DNA of 64,000 bases from contig KN834768.1 of assembly GCA_000827265.1 (NCBI GenBank), forward strand, positions 101,355 to 165,354, read 5' to 3'. Both the position numbers and the translations under genes were made by a program. The notes below the pieces were generated by a model. The model saw only the letters and a list, made by a program, of their open reading frames with translations. It did no database searches and was not told the DNA's origin. Numbering within the stretch: position 1 is the stretch's first letter; each line of letters opens with the position of its first letter. Shown in pieces: positions 37,401 to 49,738 of this stretch. The DNA is from Collybiopsis luxurians FD-317 M1 (lineage: Eukaryota; Basidiomycota; Agaricomycetes; Agaricales; Omphalotaceae).

Positions 37401-38674
37401 CTATTGAGAATTTTTTACTTGGAAATAGAGCTGATGTTAATACTGAGAGCAGAGACTGTGGCAAGGACCTCCTTTGCCTTATCACCAAGGGAAATGAGGA
37501 TATGGTAAAAGCCTTACTTGAGCAAGGAGCTGATTCTAATGCTCATGGTGGCAAATATGGCAATGCCCTTCAGGCTGCTGTAGCTACAAATAAGGAGAAC
37601 ATTGTAAAGATTTTACTTGAGAAAGGAGCTAACATCAATGGTCAGGGGGGTATTTATGGCAATGCCCTTCAGGCTGCTGTGGTTGAGGCCAATGAGGCCA
37701 TTGTGAATCTTTTACTGAAGGAAGGGGCTGATGTCAATAATCAGGGTGGCCTTTGTGGCAATGCCCTTCAGGCTGCCATAGCTAAGAAAGCTGAGAATAT
37801 TGTGAACCTTTTACTTGAGAAAGGAGCTGATACCAAAGCTCAGGGTGGCCTTTTTGGTAATGCCCTCCAAGCTGCTATAGCTATGGAAAATGAGGATCTT
37901 GTAAATCTTTTACTTCAGAAAGAGGCTGATGTTAATGCTCAGGGTGGCAAATATGGCAGTGCCCTTCAGGCAGCTGCTGCAGTCAAGAACAATGATGACA
38001 TTGTAAACCTTTTACTTCAGAAAGGAGCAAATGTCAATACTCAGGGTGGAATATACGGTAATGCCCTCCAAGCTGCTATAGTTATGGAAAATGAGGAAAT
38101 TGTAAATCTTTTACTTGAGAAAGGAGCCAATGTTAATGCTGTGGGTGGAATCTATGGCAATGCCCTTCAGGCTGCTCTACATAACAACAAGGAAGATATT
38201 GCGATCTGTTTAATCAAGAAAGGGGCCAATATCAATGCTCAGGGTGGTATTTTTGGCAATGCCCTTCAGGCTGCTGCAGCCTCAGGAAATGAGAGTATTG
38301 TGCATGTTTTGCTTGAGAAAGGAGCAGATGTCAATGCTCAGGGTGGCTTATGTGGCAATGCCCTTCAGGCTGCTGCAGCCTCAGGAAATGAGAGTAATGT
38401 GCTTGTTTTGCTTGAGAAAGGAGCTAATGTCAATGCTCAGGGTGGTATTTGTGGCAATGCCCTTCAAGCTGCTGCAGGTGGGAATAATAAGGATATTGTG
38501 AACCTTTTACTTGAGCAAGGAGCAGATGTCAATGCCCAGGGTGGGGTCCATGGTAATGCCCTTCAGGCTGCTGTATTAGAAGGAAATGATGATATTGTGA
38601 ATCTTTTACTTGAGAAAGGAGCTGATGTCAATGCTCAGGGTAGCTTTTATGGCAATGCTCTTCAAGCTGCTTAG
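34480..38674 (+). CDS. NACHT-ankyrin STAND receptor, copy 2 (premature stop in last repeat)
   Basis: Predicted exons are 34480-34592, 34646-34701, 34761-34931, 34983-35007, 35060-35584 and 35647-38674, giving 1305 aa. Every exon boundary matches copies 1 and 3. Walker A GKAGSGKT is at residues 112-119 (exon 4 is 25 nt), and Walker B YIVLDAMDEC is at ~206-215. A conserved linker with NPKNSRVEK and VQLAHASVKEFLITQ precedes ~23 ankyrin units from residue ~560; some are short (25-30 aa). TAG at 38672-38674 replaces the TGG of copy 1; reading on, the same frame continues to TAA at 38752-38754 (end of QFVS), so about 27 residues are lost. The gene is otherwise open and has a TATA box at 34433. The N-terminal 37 residues could be non-coding if the ATG near 34573 is used. 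Confidence 0.85.
36510..38670 (+). repeat. Ankyrin-encoding tandem array, copy 2
   Basis: About 23 units, mostly 99 nt, with three shortened ones between 36700 and 37000. The first third differs in number and sequence from copy 1, while the last two thirds keep the same unit order. Confidence 0.9.
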
Positions 38675-40664
38675 GCCAAGGGGCATCGGGGTATTGCTGA
38701 ACTCTTAATTCAGAATGGAGCTGATGTTAATGCTCCATGGCAGTTTGTATCTTAATCCCAATGTGGCTACTATAAGCAAGCGAAATGGGTATGTTATGAA
38801 TTTTTTTTTTACTTGAAAAAGGTTGATATCAGTTATGACACTTCGATTGAAATGGAATACCGAGTTTGTCTAGTGGTAAATTGTGTACTTGATACATATA
38901 CTTAACAGTCATTTTTTTTTGTGAATATTGATTATGATGATAATGCTAGTTATTTCATAACACTTAAGTTACTCATACATTGTTCAATCAAGCCAAGGTG
39001 CAATACTTATTACTTCAAAGACTTGCATCAGCAGGGACTCAGTAGATGCATTGCCTCATTACCAGTGGCAGGGTCTCAATATGAGAATCAATGGAATGAA
39101 GTGACAAGTCTGAAAACAGAGTCAGAAGGTAAGCAAGTGATTGAATACAATTACAGAGGTAGGACCAGAATCCAAAATGATACAAGTTCAGCCGGATGGC
39201 CATGCTGCAACTTATGGATTGTACATCCCAATGTAGCAGACTCCTAGATAGTAATGAGACAGCATCGCTATCACATCTCAGTTAACGTTACTCAAAGAGG
39301 TAAGAAAAGAAAGAGAGCAACCACTTGCGTCGGCGACACTTCACATTGGTGTGCACTTCACTTTAGATCAATCCCACCTTTATCTCCACCTCCATCTCCG
39401 GCTCGCTCATCATCCCATATATACACGGGCTCACATTCGTCACACCAAACGAACCAGCAATCTTGAGCGCATTCGAATATGCATGATGCTTCCAACAGAA
39501 ATACCTAAGATATAGAAGCACGAATACGAGTAAGAGAATACGAGTAGTAGTAGGAATAGAAATGACAATAAAAATAGTAATGTACGCAGAATAGTATTGA
39601 TTGATTGTGTGTATGTAATAGTAATAAGGTATACGAGTAGATGAATGTCTATATGAATGTCTGAACGAACCCCCCAACAACGGAACACGAAAAAGTGAAA
39701 AAAAAAAAAAAAAAGTAAGATAAAAAGGGATCACCATGACCATGATACCGAAGGAAGAGAAAAAGGTGACAAAAAGAGTAGATAAGCTAGTAATGAAGGA
39801 AAAAAAAAACCGAAAGCAACACCTCATCTGCCTCACTCCAGTTCGCCAACAATCCCCTCCGACCCAGACACGAGGGAGGCAGGAAACGGAAGGGACATAG
39901 AGTCGAACATGCAATCCAGCTGACGTGATGCAATGATCTGAGCTGAGGCGGGACGAAGAGAGATGAATGATACTGATACATCTCAAAGACGTAGAGAAAG
40001 TAAAAAACAAAAGGGACAAAAGCCGCAAGAACCGGAACGGAGAAAAAACCGGGCCGAGTCGAGCCGAGTCCTAGCCTTGACCCAACACGTATACCAGAAG
40101 TAGGAGTAAAAGTAAAAGTAGAAGTAAAGTAGAGAGTGAAACGAAAAAGGGGGGAGGCGTATAGACTCAAAGTATAATCGATACAGCAAAACAAACAAAC
40201 AGTCCAGTTCTGTGACTTCTGTCCGTCATACGTTAACATGCAGTGCAATCCATGAAACGTGTTCGTGTCGCTCGTCCTTTTTTTTGTTGGTTTCGTCTTT
40301 TGATGCGCTATGCCCTGATCGCTTTGCTTTGATACCGGATACCGGAAGTCCTAAAGCCGAAATGCTAGAAATGCAAAATTGCTGTGCCTGATACGTGCGT
40401 GGTATGTTGTGGCGCAGTAACGTCGTGAATGAGTTGAGTTGAGTCGAGTTGATATGCGAGTCGTGCTGTGTTTGTTTCGTGTAAGGTGGGTCGTGGCAGA
40501 AGAGTGGGGATGGAGAGCTATTGATACAGCAGCAGTAGTAGAGAGAAATTGTCGTCGTCGTCATCGTTATTTTCATCGTAAGAGACGTGGCATAGAACAA
40601 ATCAATGTTCGTCGCGCTGGGAAAACTAGTCAGCACGCAGTATACACACACGTTTTGAACCTTG
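38675..40664. repeat. Receptor-F-box spacer block, copy 4
   Basis: The first 80 bases are the former last ankyrin unit of copy 2 beyond its premature stop. The remainder aligns with 29362-31026 apart from small indels. Confidence 0.8.
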
Positions 40665-42008
40665 TCAACGTACCATAACCCCACGGAACACCTTCACATT
40701 ATCCGTAATCTCCAACCTCACCCCACGAAGTGCGCAAGCCATCTTTAACGAGGGTAGCTGCCTATGAAGCTTTGCGCCGTCCCAGAGGTTCACCGTCACC
40801 TCCTTCAACGACGACGTCGAATCACAACCTAGGTCATCTCGACTCGCCTTGACAGCATCCAACACCCCCTGTAACCCCACCTCTTTATCCATCCCGAACC
40901 CCAGGTACTCCAGCGTACCGCCGCCGCCAAGTCTACTAAGGGCTACACCCAAATCCCTCCCATCTTCGACACTAAACCTCTTCAAATTTGTACACTTTTC
41001 CAACACCCTCGCTGTCGCTCGCGAACACGAAGGGAGCGCAAGGGTGGTTAGGGTAGTATGATGGGCATGGAGAAGGTGATGTAGGACTGCTTGCGAAGTA
41101 GAAGCCGAAGCAGCGGTAGAAGGGGAGGAAGATGAAGAAGGCTCTCTTTCGAATTCCAGAGTATGAAGCGTTTCTGAGGAATGGTGCAAGAGCCATCGAA
41201 AGAAGTCGATGGAGGGGGATGATTGGAAGTTGAGACCGAGTTTTTCGAGGGAGCAGGGGAAGGGTTCGAGGGATGGTGGGGAGGGTGAAGGTGATCGTGA
41301 TGACGGAAGTAGAAGCTCTGGGGGCGTGCCTCCGATAACGAGAGACTTGAGCGTGGTCCACACGCCGAGTAACTGGGTTAGTGCATGCCTGTTATCTGAC
41401 CAGTTCGTAAACCGAAGTGAAGAAATCTGGGGTCCAGATTTCAACAGCTCAATGACGGAGTCGTCGAATGCACTCTCTCCCGACGAAACAGACCCATACA
41501 AAGAAAGATCCAACCTGTCCAAATTGGGACAAAGCGTCACCACGGTGGCGAAATCGCGCTGAGCAAGCCCGCAAGGCTGGTTAGGATCGAGAGAAGCGCG
41601 GATGGAGCGAACAGCGTCTCCGAGTAGGCGAGTTCGGGAAACGGCGGAATGGAAAGCGAGATAGTCTGATTCCGAGTTTAAGATTAAGTGGCGGAATAGA
41701 AGCTTTTGGGCGGGCAGGGACCAGGCTTTGCATACTAGAGCGAAATTTCTGAAGACGGCTTTGTTGTTCGGCTCAGATTCGTCGTAGGCTGCGTCCATTA
41801 TAGTCAAGATGATTTCGGGGGGGATTATGGGTGAGTAGGAACATGATTTGGGGGTAATAGAAAGGGAATGTAGCGAAGATTGTGGAACGGTTAGGTCGAA
41901 AGAAACTTGAATTTCGGAATTGGGCTGAATGAAAGAGTGATTAGATTGATAATGGGATTCAAGTATTGAACATACAGGGTACAAATCAAGAAAACGGAAA
42001 AAGCCCAT
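40665..42008 (-). CDS. F-box-like protein with LRR-like C-terminal part (only intact copy)
   Basis: One 51-nt intron (41925-41975, GTATGT..CAG) splits an 11-codon first exon from the main exon, giving 430 aa; without splicing the frame also stays open (447 aa). Residues ~44-91 resemble an F-box (SPIIPPEIILTIMDAAYDES..CKAWSLPAQKLLFRHL). The rest has leucine-rich stretches (LCPNLDRLDLSLYG, LKSLVIGG, LHTLEFE, LTTLALPSCS, LEYLGFGMD) like fungal F-box/RNI proteins, interrupted by a serine-rich loop. F-box proteins usually recruit substrates to SCF ubiquitin ligases; no substrate can be named. It converges on NACHT-ankyrin copy 2 and is the only one of four copies without disabling changes. Confidence 0.8.
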   Translation of the reverse strand: MGFFRFLDLYPVCSILESHYQSNHSFIQPNSEIQVSFDLTVPQSSLHSLSITPKSCSYSPIIPPEIILTIMDAAYDESEPNNKAVFRNFALVCKAWSLPAQKLLFRHLILNSESDYLAFHSAVSRTRLLGDAVRSIRASLDPNQPCGLAQRDFATVVTLCPNLDRLDLSLYGSVSSGESAFDDSVIELLKSGPQISSLRFTNWSDNRHALTQLLGVWTTLKSLVIGGTPPELLLPSSRSPSPSPPSLEPFPCSLEKLGLNFQSSPSIDFFRWLLHHSSETLHTLEFEREPSSSSSPSTAASASTSQAVLHHLLHAHHTTLTTLALPSCSRATARVLEKCTNLKRFSVEDGRDLGVALSRLGGGGTLEYLGFGMDKEVGLQGVLDAVKASRDDLGCDSTSSLKEVTVNLWDGAKLHRQLPSLKMACALRGVRLEITDNVKVFRGVMVR

Positions 42009-42047
42009 AGTGGTTGTGGTGGGACATGAAAGAGAAGCTGTGAGGCG

Positions 42048-42055
42048 TATTTATA
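42048..42055 (-). promoter_or_regulatory. TATA box of the intact F-box gene
   Basis: TATAAATA on the minus strand is ~40 nt before the ATG at 42008. A nearer ATG at 42028 opens only a 13-codon frame and may lie at or before the transcription start. Confidence 0.55.
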
Positions 42056-43796
42056 ACAGTCAGGCATCGGAGACGCGTTACAAAAGAGTCAAGGAAACAA
42101 GTGTTACCGTGAGAATGATTCGAAAACGTGCTGTACTCAAGGTACCCCTTACGAAATCTATAACATGAGCGTGTAGCACGGACCGTCAACGCTGCGCTGC
42201 AAATTCTCCGTTCACGCCGCAATGACCCATATAGAGTATATACCCAACTGCTGCATTCAAGACCCGAATCTCGGCGTCCTCTGCCAAAAAGTAAAAAAGA
42301 AGAAAAGACAATTATTACGCAGGGCCTTGCCTCGAGGAAAATAATTTTCACGTAAAGATTAAAAAAATCTGCTCCATTTGACTTGCCTCTCCAGATCTCT
42401 GACTCGAAGACACTGAACGGTTCGACGGTTCAACATGTACAGCATGTCTAAATTGTCTGTCCCGGAACCACTGCCATAAGTGGTGGTGCATTTGCGTTAC
42501 CGTCACTGATCTCTGATGATGGTCGATATTATATTACTGCATTCCTCCGTCGCTGCTGTATATGACTACGTATCCAACCACAACCCCAATCGCTTTATGA
42601 GTATCTCTTGCCTTCTCTTCCCTTTCTATTAATTCTCTTCCCTCGCGGGCCACGAGTTCAACCCTTTAACCCTTCCATTCGAACTGTATACAAACTAAAA
42701 CTAATCACCTTAATTCTCGGACTCGGATAACCTAAATAAAGACAGAAAAAAAGGTCAAGCGCCAAGCGTACGTCAATTCATTTCTTTACTTCAATTCACT
42801 TCGACTTTGACCAAACCACTCATTCCCATTCCATATCGGTCCGTCCGTGTACTAAAATACTTTACACCCTGACTAAGTGAACAACTAAGATTTACAGCAC
42901 AAGTCGACTTGGTCGGACATCAACTTGGCTGGGGTTTTGCGCTGGCTGTTTTCCTTCCTCCGAACAGACTATCGTGATGTAGTACCGTATACCAAACACC
43001 TCGAGCCTCAAGGCTTCCAAGATTTCCAGGCATCTTTTCTGTTCCACGTTCCACGACTCCACGACTGAACCCCCTCGATTTCTAATTCGATACCCTTCTT
43101 GAGTCCTAACGTACTGTCCACCCAAATCTGATAGGAGACGATAATTTCGGACGGCAGACGCTGAGTATAGCTATACGTACACGGCACAGGCGTCGTGCTA
43201 CGGGTACAGTCCGTGAGTATGATGCCGATGTCGATGGGAACGTTAAAGTTGCCGGGTTAAAAGCCGTCGACAGCTAAACTGCAAAACTGTCAGTCTAGAG
43301 TAAATATTCTATTCAACGAATCGACAGGGGGAAAGGGTGGTTCTTTTTTGTTGTTTTATTTTCATGGTCCGTCCTCCTTCGATATCTTGCCCGCCAATAG
43401 AAAATTTTCATCATATTTTTGATTCATTCTTACTTATTGTATCACGTCCCATCCAAATCCAAATGCGCATCATTAATATCGCCCGCCCTACGGTACGGTA
43501 TCAATGTACCGTACGCATTCAAAGTACGGATCCTACCTTTCCACCAACAATTAACATCAGCCGCAGCTCGATACTTGATTGTTGTGGAACTTATTCATCC
43601 TCTCAACGCCGCGGAGGGTGACAAAATAGAAACCAAAATAGAAATGAATGCGGAAGATGCGGGGGCTGGGCAACATAAGTCATTTGGTGGGTGGGCGGCT
43701 ATCGATCGTCCATCCCATCGTTGACTCAGTGTCAGTCAATGCCTCGATGCATTAGGGCTTTTCGAAATCTTTCCTTTCTCGCGTTATTCTTTCTTT

Positions 43797-43826
43797 TCAT
43801 CCATCTATCCATCCATCCATTCAATC
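43797..43826. repeat. CATC-type simple repeat
   Basis: Imperfect run of ccat/ctat units. Confidence 0.7.
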
Positions 43827-44198
43827 TTTTCCGTCCCTCCGCTTCTCGAATCCCTCGAATCCCTTCCCTTCCCTTCCCCTTCATCTCCATATTTCGAAAT
43901 CCACCCACGTACATATTCATCTCATGGATACAAACTTTAACTTTCCGCACACACGCATATGGCATATACTTGGTATGCGAGTTACATGTACATGTGTCTA
44001 TGAAGCTTAATCTTATCTGTATACAGTATAGAGTACATCTATATATACATCTATTCATCCATTCACGATCCAATGACGATGCATATATAACATGAGATAC
44101 CCCCTATAGTTAATCAGGATTCTGGTCGATACTGTATCAGTGTATGTGATGAAGCTTACACACCATGCATCGAGTGGTCTGTCTCTCAGATAGAATGT

Positions 44199-44227
44199 CC
44201 AAGACCAAGACCAAGACCAAAACCAAG
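44199..44227. repeat. CCAAGA hexamer repeat
   Basis: About five tandem ccaaga/ccaaaa units. Confidence 0.7.
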
Positions 44228-47200
44228 AATGAAGGTACCACGACAAAACAGATGTACAAGGAACTGAGATTAAGGGCCCGGGGATAGGTAGAACGACTTG
44301 AAGATCCGGCGTCCAACATCAACGCTGGTAACTGAACGATGAGATGGCCTGTGAGGAGCGGATAGAAATGAAAAACTCCATGTGGAACGTTAACATGATA
44401 AACAAATGCAGTAGCTCTAGCTGTAGATGTAGAAACGATGGAAACATAAAGAACGTCTAATGGAACCTTGTCAACGCACACACGAAAACATCATACTTAC
44501 ATGGATTCATAGAAAGACTTGGATGGAAAGATGGGAATCTGGTGGTTCGTGCAGTTATTTGATTATCAGATATTCGACTCCACGCTCTACCTCCCCATTC
44601 TCCTTCCCAAACGAAACAAAATGTTACCCCTCAGCTCCTCACCGAATCACTAATCCGAATCGCCCGTCTCTCATTTGTTCGGACGGGAATTTGAAGTGTG
44701 GAACTCGTACCAAGCGACTTATTAATGCCATGCCAAGTCCCCAGTACTAAATGGAAATCCGCATCCATAAGCTATGTCCCATACTCCATTCCATCCCGTG
44801 AAAGAACAAAAAGGCGGTTCGCCATCTCAGCGCTCAGTGCTCCCCATCACCCATCAAACATGAGAACAAAACTGCAACCTAAAACTCTCGAGCTTTTCGG
44901 AGATTTGCAGCGGTACTCATTGACTCGGAGCACGCTCGAGCAATGAGCTTACGCGTACTAAATCGACTCCGAGTTCGAGTTCGAGCTTGTGTAAACAGTA
45001 AAATAAAAACAATCGTCAGCCCGGCCAATAGGCTGTCTGTCACCGTGCGATTTGCTGGGTAGATCGGTCTGCGCGTAGGTCTCATCTTTAAGATCTTTGA
45101 AGTCGAACAGGTTAACTGGCAGTTTATCGTTTTGTCTTTTCGCGTGGGCATCGAATCGGTCTCGGTGGCGTTAAGCTCATCCACAATTCCGAGACTCCCT
45201 CTTCCCAATCTAATTCGTCACTTATTCGGAAGTCAAGTCTTCTTCATCTTGCATGCACATGCTGGCTGCAAACGTTCACTCCCTCGTTGTTCTACATGTA
45301 TGAATCGCTTGTCCTTCTCTTCGATTCGAGCAGCAGTATCACATCTGCCTGCGCAGTCCACTTCAATACTCATCACCACATAAGTACTCATCCTCATGCT
45401 CGCTTTAAAATGTGGCGTAACCGTGAGACAGGAATGCTGTTTGCCAAATGGATGTACGAGATACATACCGCTGACCCTTTCCGACTAGATGTTCACAATA
45501 ATATCTGGCACTCCCGTTGAATCATGACTCAACGGAAGATCTTTGTCAATTATTGCCATGAATAATGGCTCCTTGATTTCATAGGTAGACAACGACATAT
45601 GGCTAGCTCGTTAATTGATGGCCGATGTTCGTACTCATTGACACATGAAATCGTTTTCATCTGGCTGAAAACCTTGCATAATAGATATGGGAATGCAAGT
45701 CGTAACAACCTCTTCCTTCACAGGTGAAAAGGAGCCATTATACACGTGTAGCTGAATTTTGGGCACCCCTCGGTAGCATGTACGTTGTGAGTCTTCGAAG
45801 GAAGCACCAGCCAGGAACTGCTTACATACATATACTTGAAAAATCGTGCACTTAGCGCAACGTGATCGCTGGATGTATGTGGTCCGCGGTGAACAGGCTA
45901 ATCCAAGTTTGCTACTCGCTTATCGTTGGTCGACTCGAGAAGGTTCCATGTATAATCCAACGTTTCGTTCCTTCTGCAACACATTGCAACTGACACCGAA
46001 ATGGATAGATACATGTGGAAGGGCTTGTACGCTCACATATTTCAACAGCTGATAATAGCGGTGGCCTTGTTTTTTTCAGCTACTTCTCCCAGGCCACTCA
46101 TTACTGCAGCAAGGACGCTGTCGCGACCAATGCTTCTTTTTTTTAATAAGAGCTTAATTTAGACACGCGAGTCGTCAAAAAACCACCCACTTACGGCCTT
46201 CAAAATGCCGACCTGAGAACGAGAAGTTCGTCGTCCAAATTACACGTGTTGAACACGCAGGCTTTACCTCTAGCTCTCAATCTCGTCAAATCGATGTAAT
46301 TTTTTTTTTGGAAACCCTTTACGTCCTACATGTCGACGAGTCAAATGTAAGCCATCCTAGACTACCATAGATCCCCGTCGTTCCCGAAAGTCGTGTAATT
46401 TTACTCAGGTGTACCGACGAACCTGAGCGCGATCCTAAACTACGACTCGGGGCGGCGACCTCAAGTGGAGCAGAGCCAGGAAGCGACACGGAGCGGAACC
46501 GTCTGAGCCAGATATGTAGCATGGGGATAGATTGATCCATGTTTATTACTTTTTTCAATACAGGTATACATATCACGTACACGTTTCGAGCCTCCCTGTG
46601 GCACTCGGAGCTTCGAATACAAAATAGGGGAAAAAAACAATTAGGAGATCGAAGTAAGTACATAATTTAGGTGAGGATAACTTGGATCTGAAATTCATTC
46701 CCTTGCCAATTATTCGGAAACGGAGGATTGAACTGTTTGAATACTTCACACATTCGGCTGTCCGGTTATTGTTCTTCCGGAAATCGACCTTCCCGATATC
46801 CAAGTGCCGAGATGTTCACGACGCGCAACCAAGACGTCAAATCAAAGCTCAAACATTCCAGTTGTACAAGATATCTTCGCCCCTGGTTCTCAACCTTGAC
46901 GGGCGCTTATTTACCATTTTATTGCTGTACGTTCAGCGAGTTTCAATAGCTAGGCCAGAGCTACAGGAAAGAGGAAGTCGACTTGTGGAGACCTGCCGAG
47001 TTGAGGAAATGCTCATGTTCATCTTTTACTTTCCATCTTCGATACCCGGTTGCAGCGTAGCACAACTTACGCACATACTTAGTTCGAGGAGCCCAACTTA
47101 GCTCGGGAAGGACAGAAAAGAACTTCCTCGGCACGCTCCATTTGTATATATTCAATTCAATAACTCAAGCTGTAATGAACAAAATATGCATCCATCAGCA

Positions 47201-47660
47201 TCGAGCTAACAACCCATATTCACACGAATACCGAAGTGCGCAGTGCAGGCAGAAAGGGAGGCGATCAACATCATAGTAGGTAGATACAAGTGGAAAGGGT
47301 GGCACCAGTGATGAAATAACTCTCTCCCTTCGTTTTCCACCCATATGAGTGTTGACAGACACGCCCTTGTGCCTTTCCTTCCGCACCTCCCCCTTGAATG
47401 ACAGCGAAAATCAAATTTGTGATTAGACATAGGCAGGCCCCAGGTACATATGTACCCGCAGAACCAATACACTGTCGACTAGTAATCATATGTGGCACTG
47501 GTTGGCACTGCGCCGTGCGGTAAGAATATCTCCATGATCATTATCCGGGGCCTCAATTGAACTGACTTTCGAGAACAATTGATAGCGTTCCCTATCCAAC
47601 CAATTAACATTGCGGGGATTCAAGGATAGCCTGTGGGAAAATAACTGGAAAATATAGGGA

Positions 47661-48802
47661 TTACACCAGGGCGGAGGCCAACTATTGTTGGGGATAGGCG
47701 CAGGCAAAAGGGTGAAGGATAAGATGCTGACGCAGGAAATCTCGCCGAAGATACCGCTCTCTTATCACTGGAGATAAAAATTGTAATGTAGATACTATGT
47801 CGGTAATATTTTTGCACGGAAAGTTCTGGGACCTGTTATCTGATTTTGGAGTGAATTGAAATGCTTTTTTCACCTGTAGTAAATCTATAATTTTGCTCGA
47901 AATGTATTTTGAGATTCAATTTTAGTTTTGGGCCGTATCAAGCCTGAATCGACTGTATTTTTTCGTGTGTAAACTGAATTGAAATCTTCGGCTTTTCGGC
48001 TTTGTCAAAGTTTAAGAATTTCGCAGGTGATACTTAATGCCCAGTTATGTGGCAAGTGTTGGGCAAAGTACTGGAGATATTCCCAGAATGATTACATGTA
48101 CTTCCGAGATTTATTACAAAAGCTGGGCTCAGCCACAGGATCAGAAATGGGCGAGTGTATCTCTCACCTAAACTTTGGGTTCGTTCTTTTACCACTACCC
48201 AACTTTTTTATTTGCTGGCTACTTTAGTGACTTCATATATCCAAAAATGATATTCTCGACTGGACTAGACGGTAGTACTTTTCAAGTACTTTCTAACTCA
48301 CCTATCAGCGGCGCCGGCATATATTAAGCTCACATTTCCAAATCCCAATCCTGGCTGAGCCCAGCTTCTGTAATCAATCTCAGAAGTACATGTAATCATT
48401 CTGGGAATATCCTCAGTACTTTGCCCAACACTTGCCCTGTAGCTGGGCATTAAGTATCACCTGCAAAATTCTTAAACTTTGACAAAGGCGAAAAGCCAAA
48501 GATTTCAATTCAATTCAGGCTTGACACGGTCCGAAACTAAAATTCAATCTCAAAATACATTTCAAGTGAAATTATAGATTTACTACAAGTGACCAAAGCA
48601 TTTCATTTCACTCAAAAATCAGATAACATGTCGCAGAACTTTATGCACAAGAATATCACTGATATATATCTACATTATAATTCTTATCTCCTGTGATAAA
48701 AGAGAGATATCTTCGGCGAGATTCCCTGCGAGATATCAGCATCTTATTCTCACCTTTTTCCCTGCACATATCCAACAATAGTCGGCCTCTGCCCTAGTGT
48801 TA
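47661..48802. repeat. Large imperfect inverted repeat (foldback element)
   Basis: The left arm (47661-48141) is the reverse complement of the right arm (48347-48802), with roughly 85-90% identity by eye around a 205-nt spacer. Shared tracts include caaagtttaagaatt, ggtgatacttaatgcccag and cagaatgattacatgtactt on opposite strands. The left arm has ~26 extra bases near 47955. No protein is encoded. Confidence 0.85.
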
Positions 48803-49502
48803 GGAACAATGTCTGCCGAGCAATGATTTGGCGAAATGTTTAAATTCAGTTTCACTTTTCTCGATGTAGTGTTTAGGCAGTGCAGTGAATTTTACTTAAA
48901 TAAACTTGCAGCAAGTACACTAAATTGTTACTACACCATTGAAAGTTTAAAATGATTTATCCAAGGAGGAATAAAGAGCATTCAAGATCAATGCTCAGGA
49001 AGGAGATTCTAACTACATGCCAGGCAATTAGTCAAGAAGGAAATTAAAATATTGTTCCAAAAAGCTCACCGAGGAAATTCAGAAGATTTTTTAATTTTCT
49101 CTTGGAGTATAGTTGTGGCCAACATCTTGATATGAATAACATCCAAACATCCACATGTGGTGACATATTAATATCGAAATGCCCAGATACCTGTTACACC
49201 CAGCCAATTTTTCCTTTGCAAGTATGTACCGCAGGACTTAGTGAGACCTTTGGATCTATTGGCACACCAGCAACCCTACCAGTGCCTTCATTTAATTTAC
49301 TTGCCAATACCTCTGCGGCAAGCTGGGGACAAAGATATTGTATAATTAGTATTATTATAACAAGTTCTTAATTATTTACAAAAGACTTGCTATAGCAAGT
49401 CACTCAAATGTATTATATTTCCATAATCAGGTTACTGTCAATGTTGTCACCTGTCAAATACTAATCCAGGTAAAATCCGTGATCCGGGACTTCTATTGAC
49501 AC

Positions 49503-49592
49503 AAAAAAAACACCGAGGTATGGGCTCGAACCCCCAGTTGTTGTCAACAAGACTGAAAAACTACACACATTACCAGTTAGCCAAGGACTCAT
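49503..49592 (-). other. tRNA-like Pol III unit (degenerate tRNA or SINE)
   Basis: On the minus strand an A box (TGGCTAACTGG, forward 49573-49583) and a near-consensus B box (GGTTCGAGCCC, forward 49522-49532) are ~50 nt apart, followed by an eight-T terminator (forward 49503-49510). The acceptor ends do not pair, so it is not a working tRNA. Confidence 0.55.
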
Positions 49593-49677
49593 TGTATATT
49601 TAGTGGTGTTAATGCTATACAGTACCCCTTCAGCAACCCTCAGGGCTATGCCCCCAGACCCCCATAGATATATCTAG

Positions 49678-49738
49678 CCCCTAACCCCTAACCCCTAACC
49701 AGCGTGCCTTTGGCGCGAGTCACCTAACCCCTAACCCA
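49678..49738. repeat. Telomere-like CCCCTAA repeats, internal
   Basis: Three units of cccctaa at 49678-49700 and about two more at 49723-49738. This is one C longer than the CCCTAA unit usual in filamentous fungi. Confidence 0.6.

Larger units (their letters stand above)
42130..47655. other. Gene-poor stretch right of the cassette array
   Basis: Pyrimidine-rich sequence with no credible long frame on either strand; the ~130-codon frames lack family features. Low-complexity tracts occur at 43797-43826 (catc) and 44199-44227 (ccaaga). Confidence 0.5.

Noticed and set aside
46682..47101. 139-codon ORF in the gene-poor region
   Set aside because: No domain, signal or codon pattern that stands out; several overlapping frames of similar size.
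49503..49592. Functional tRNA gene
   Set aside because: A and B boxes are present, but the acceptor stem does not pair and the anticodon arm is poor.
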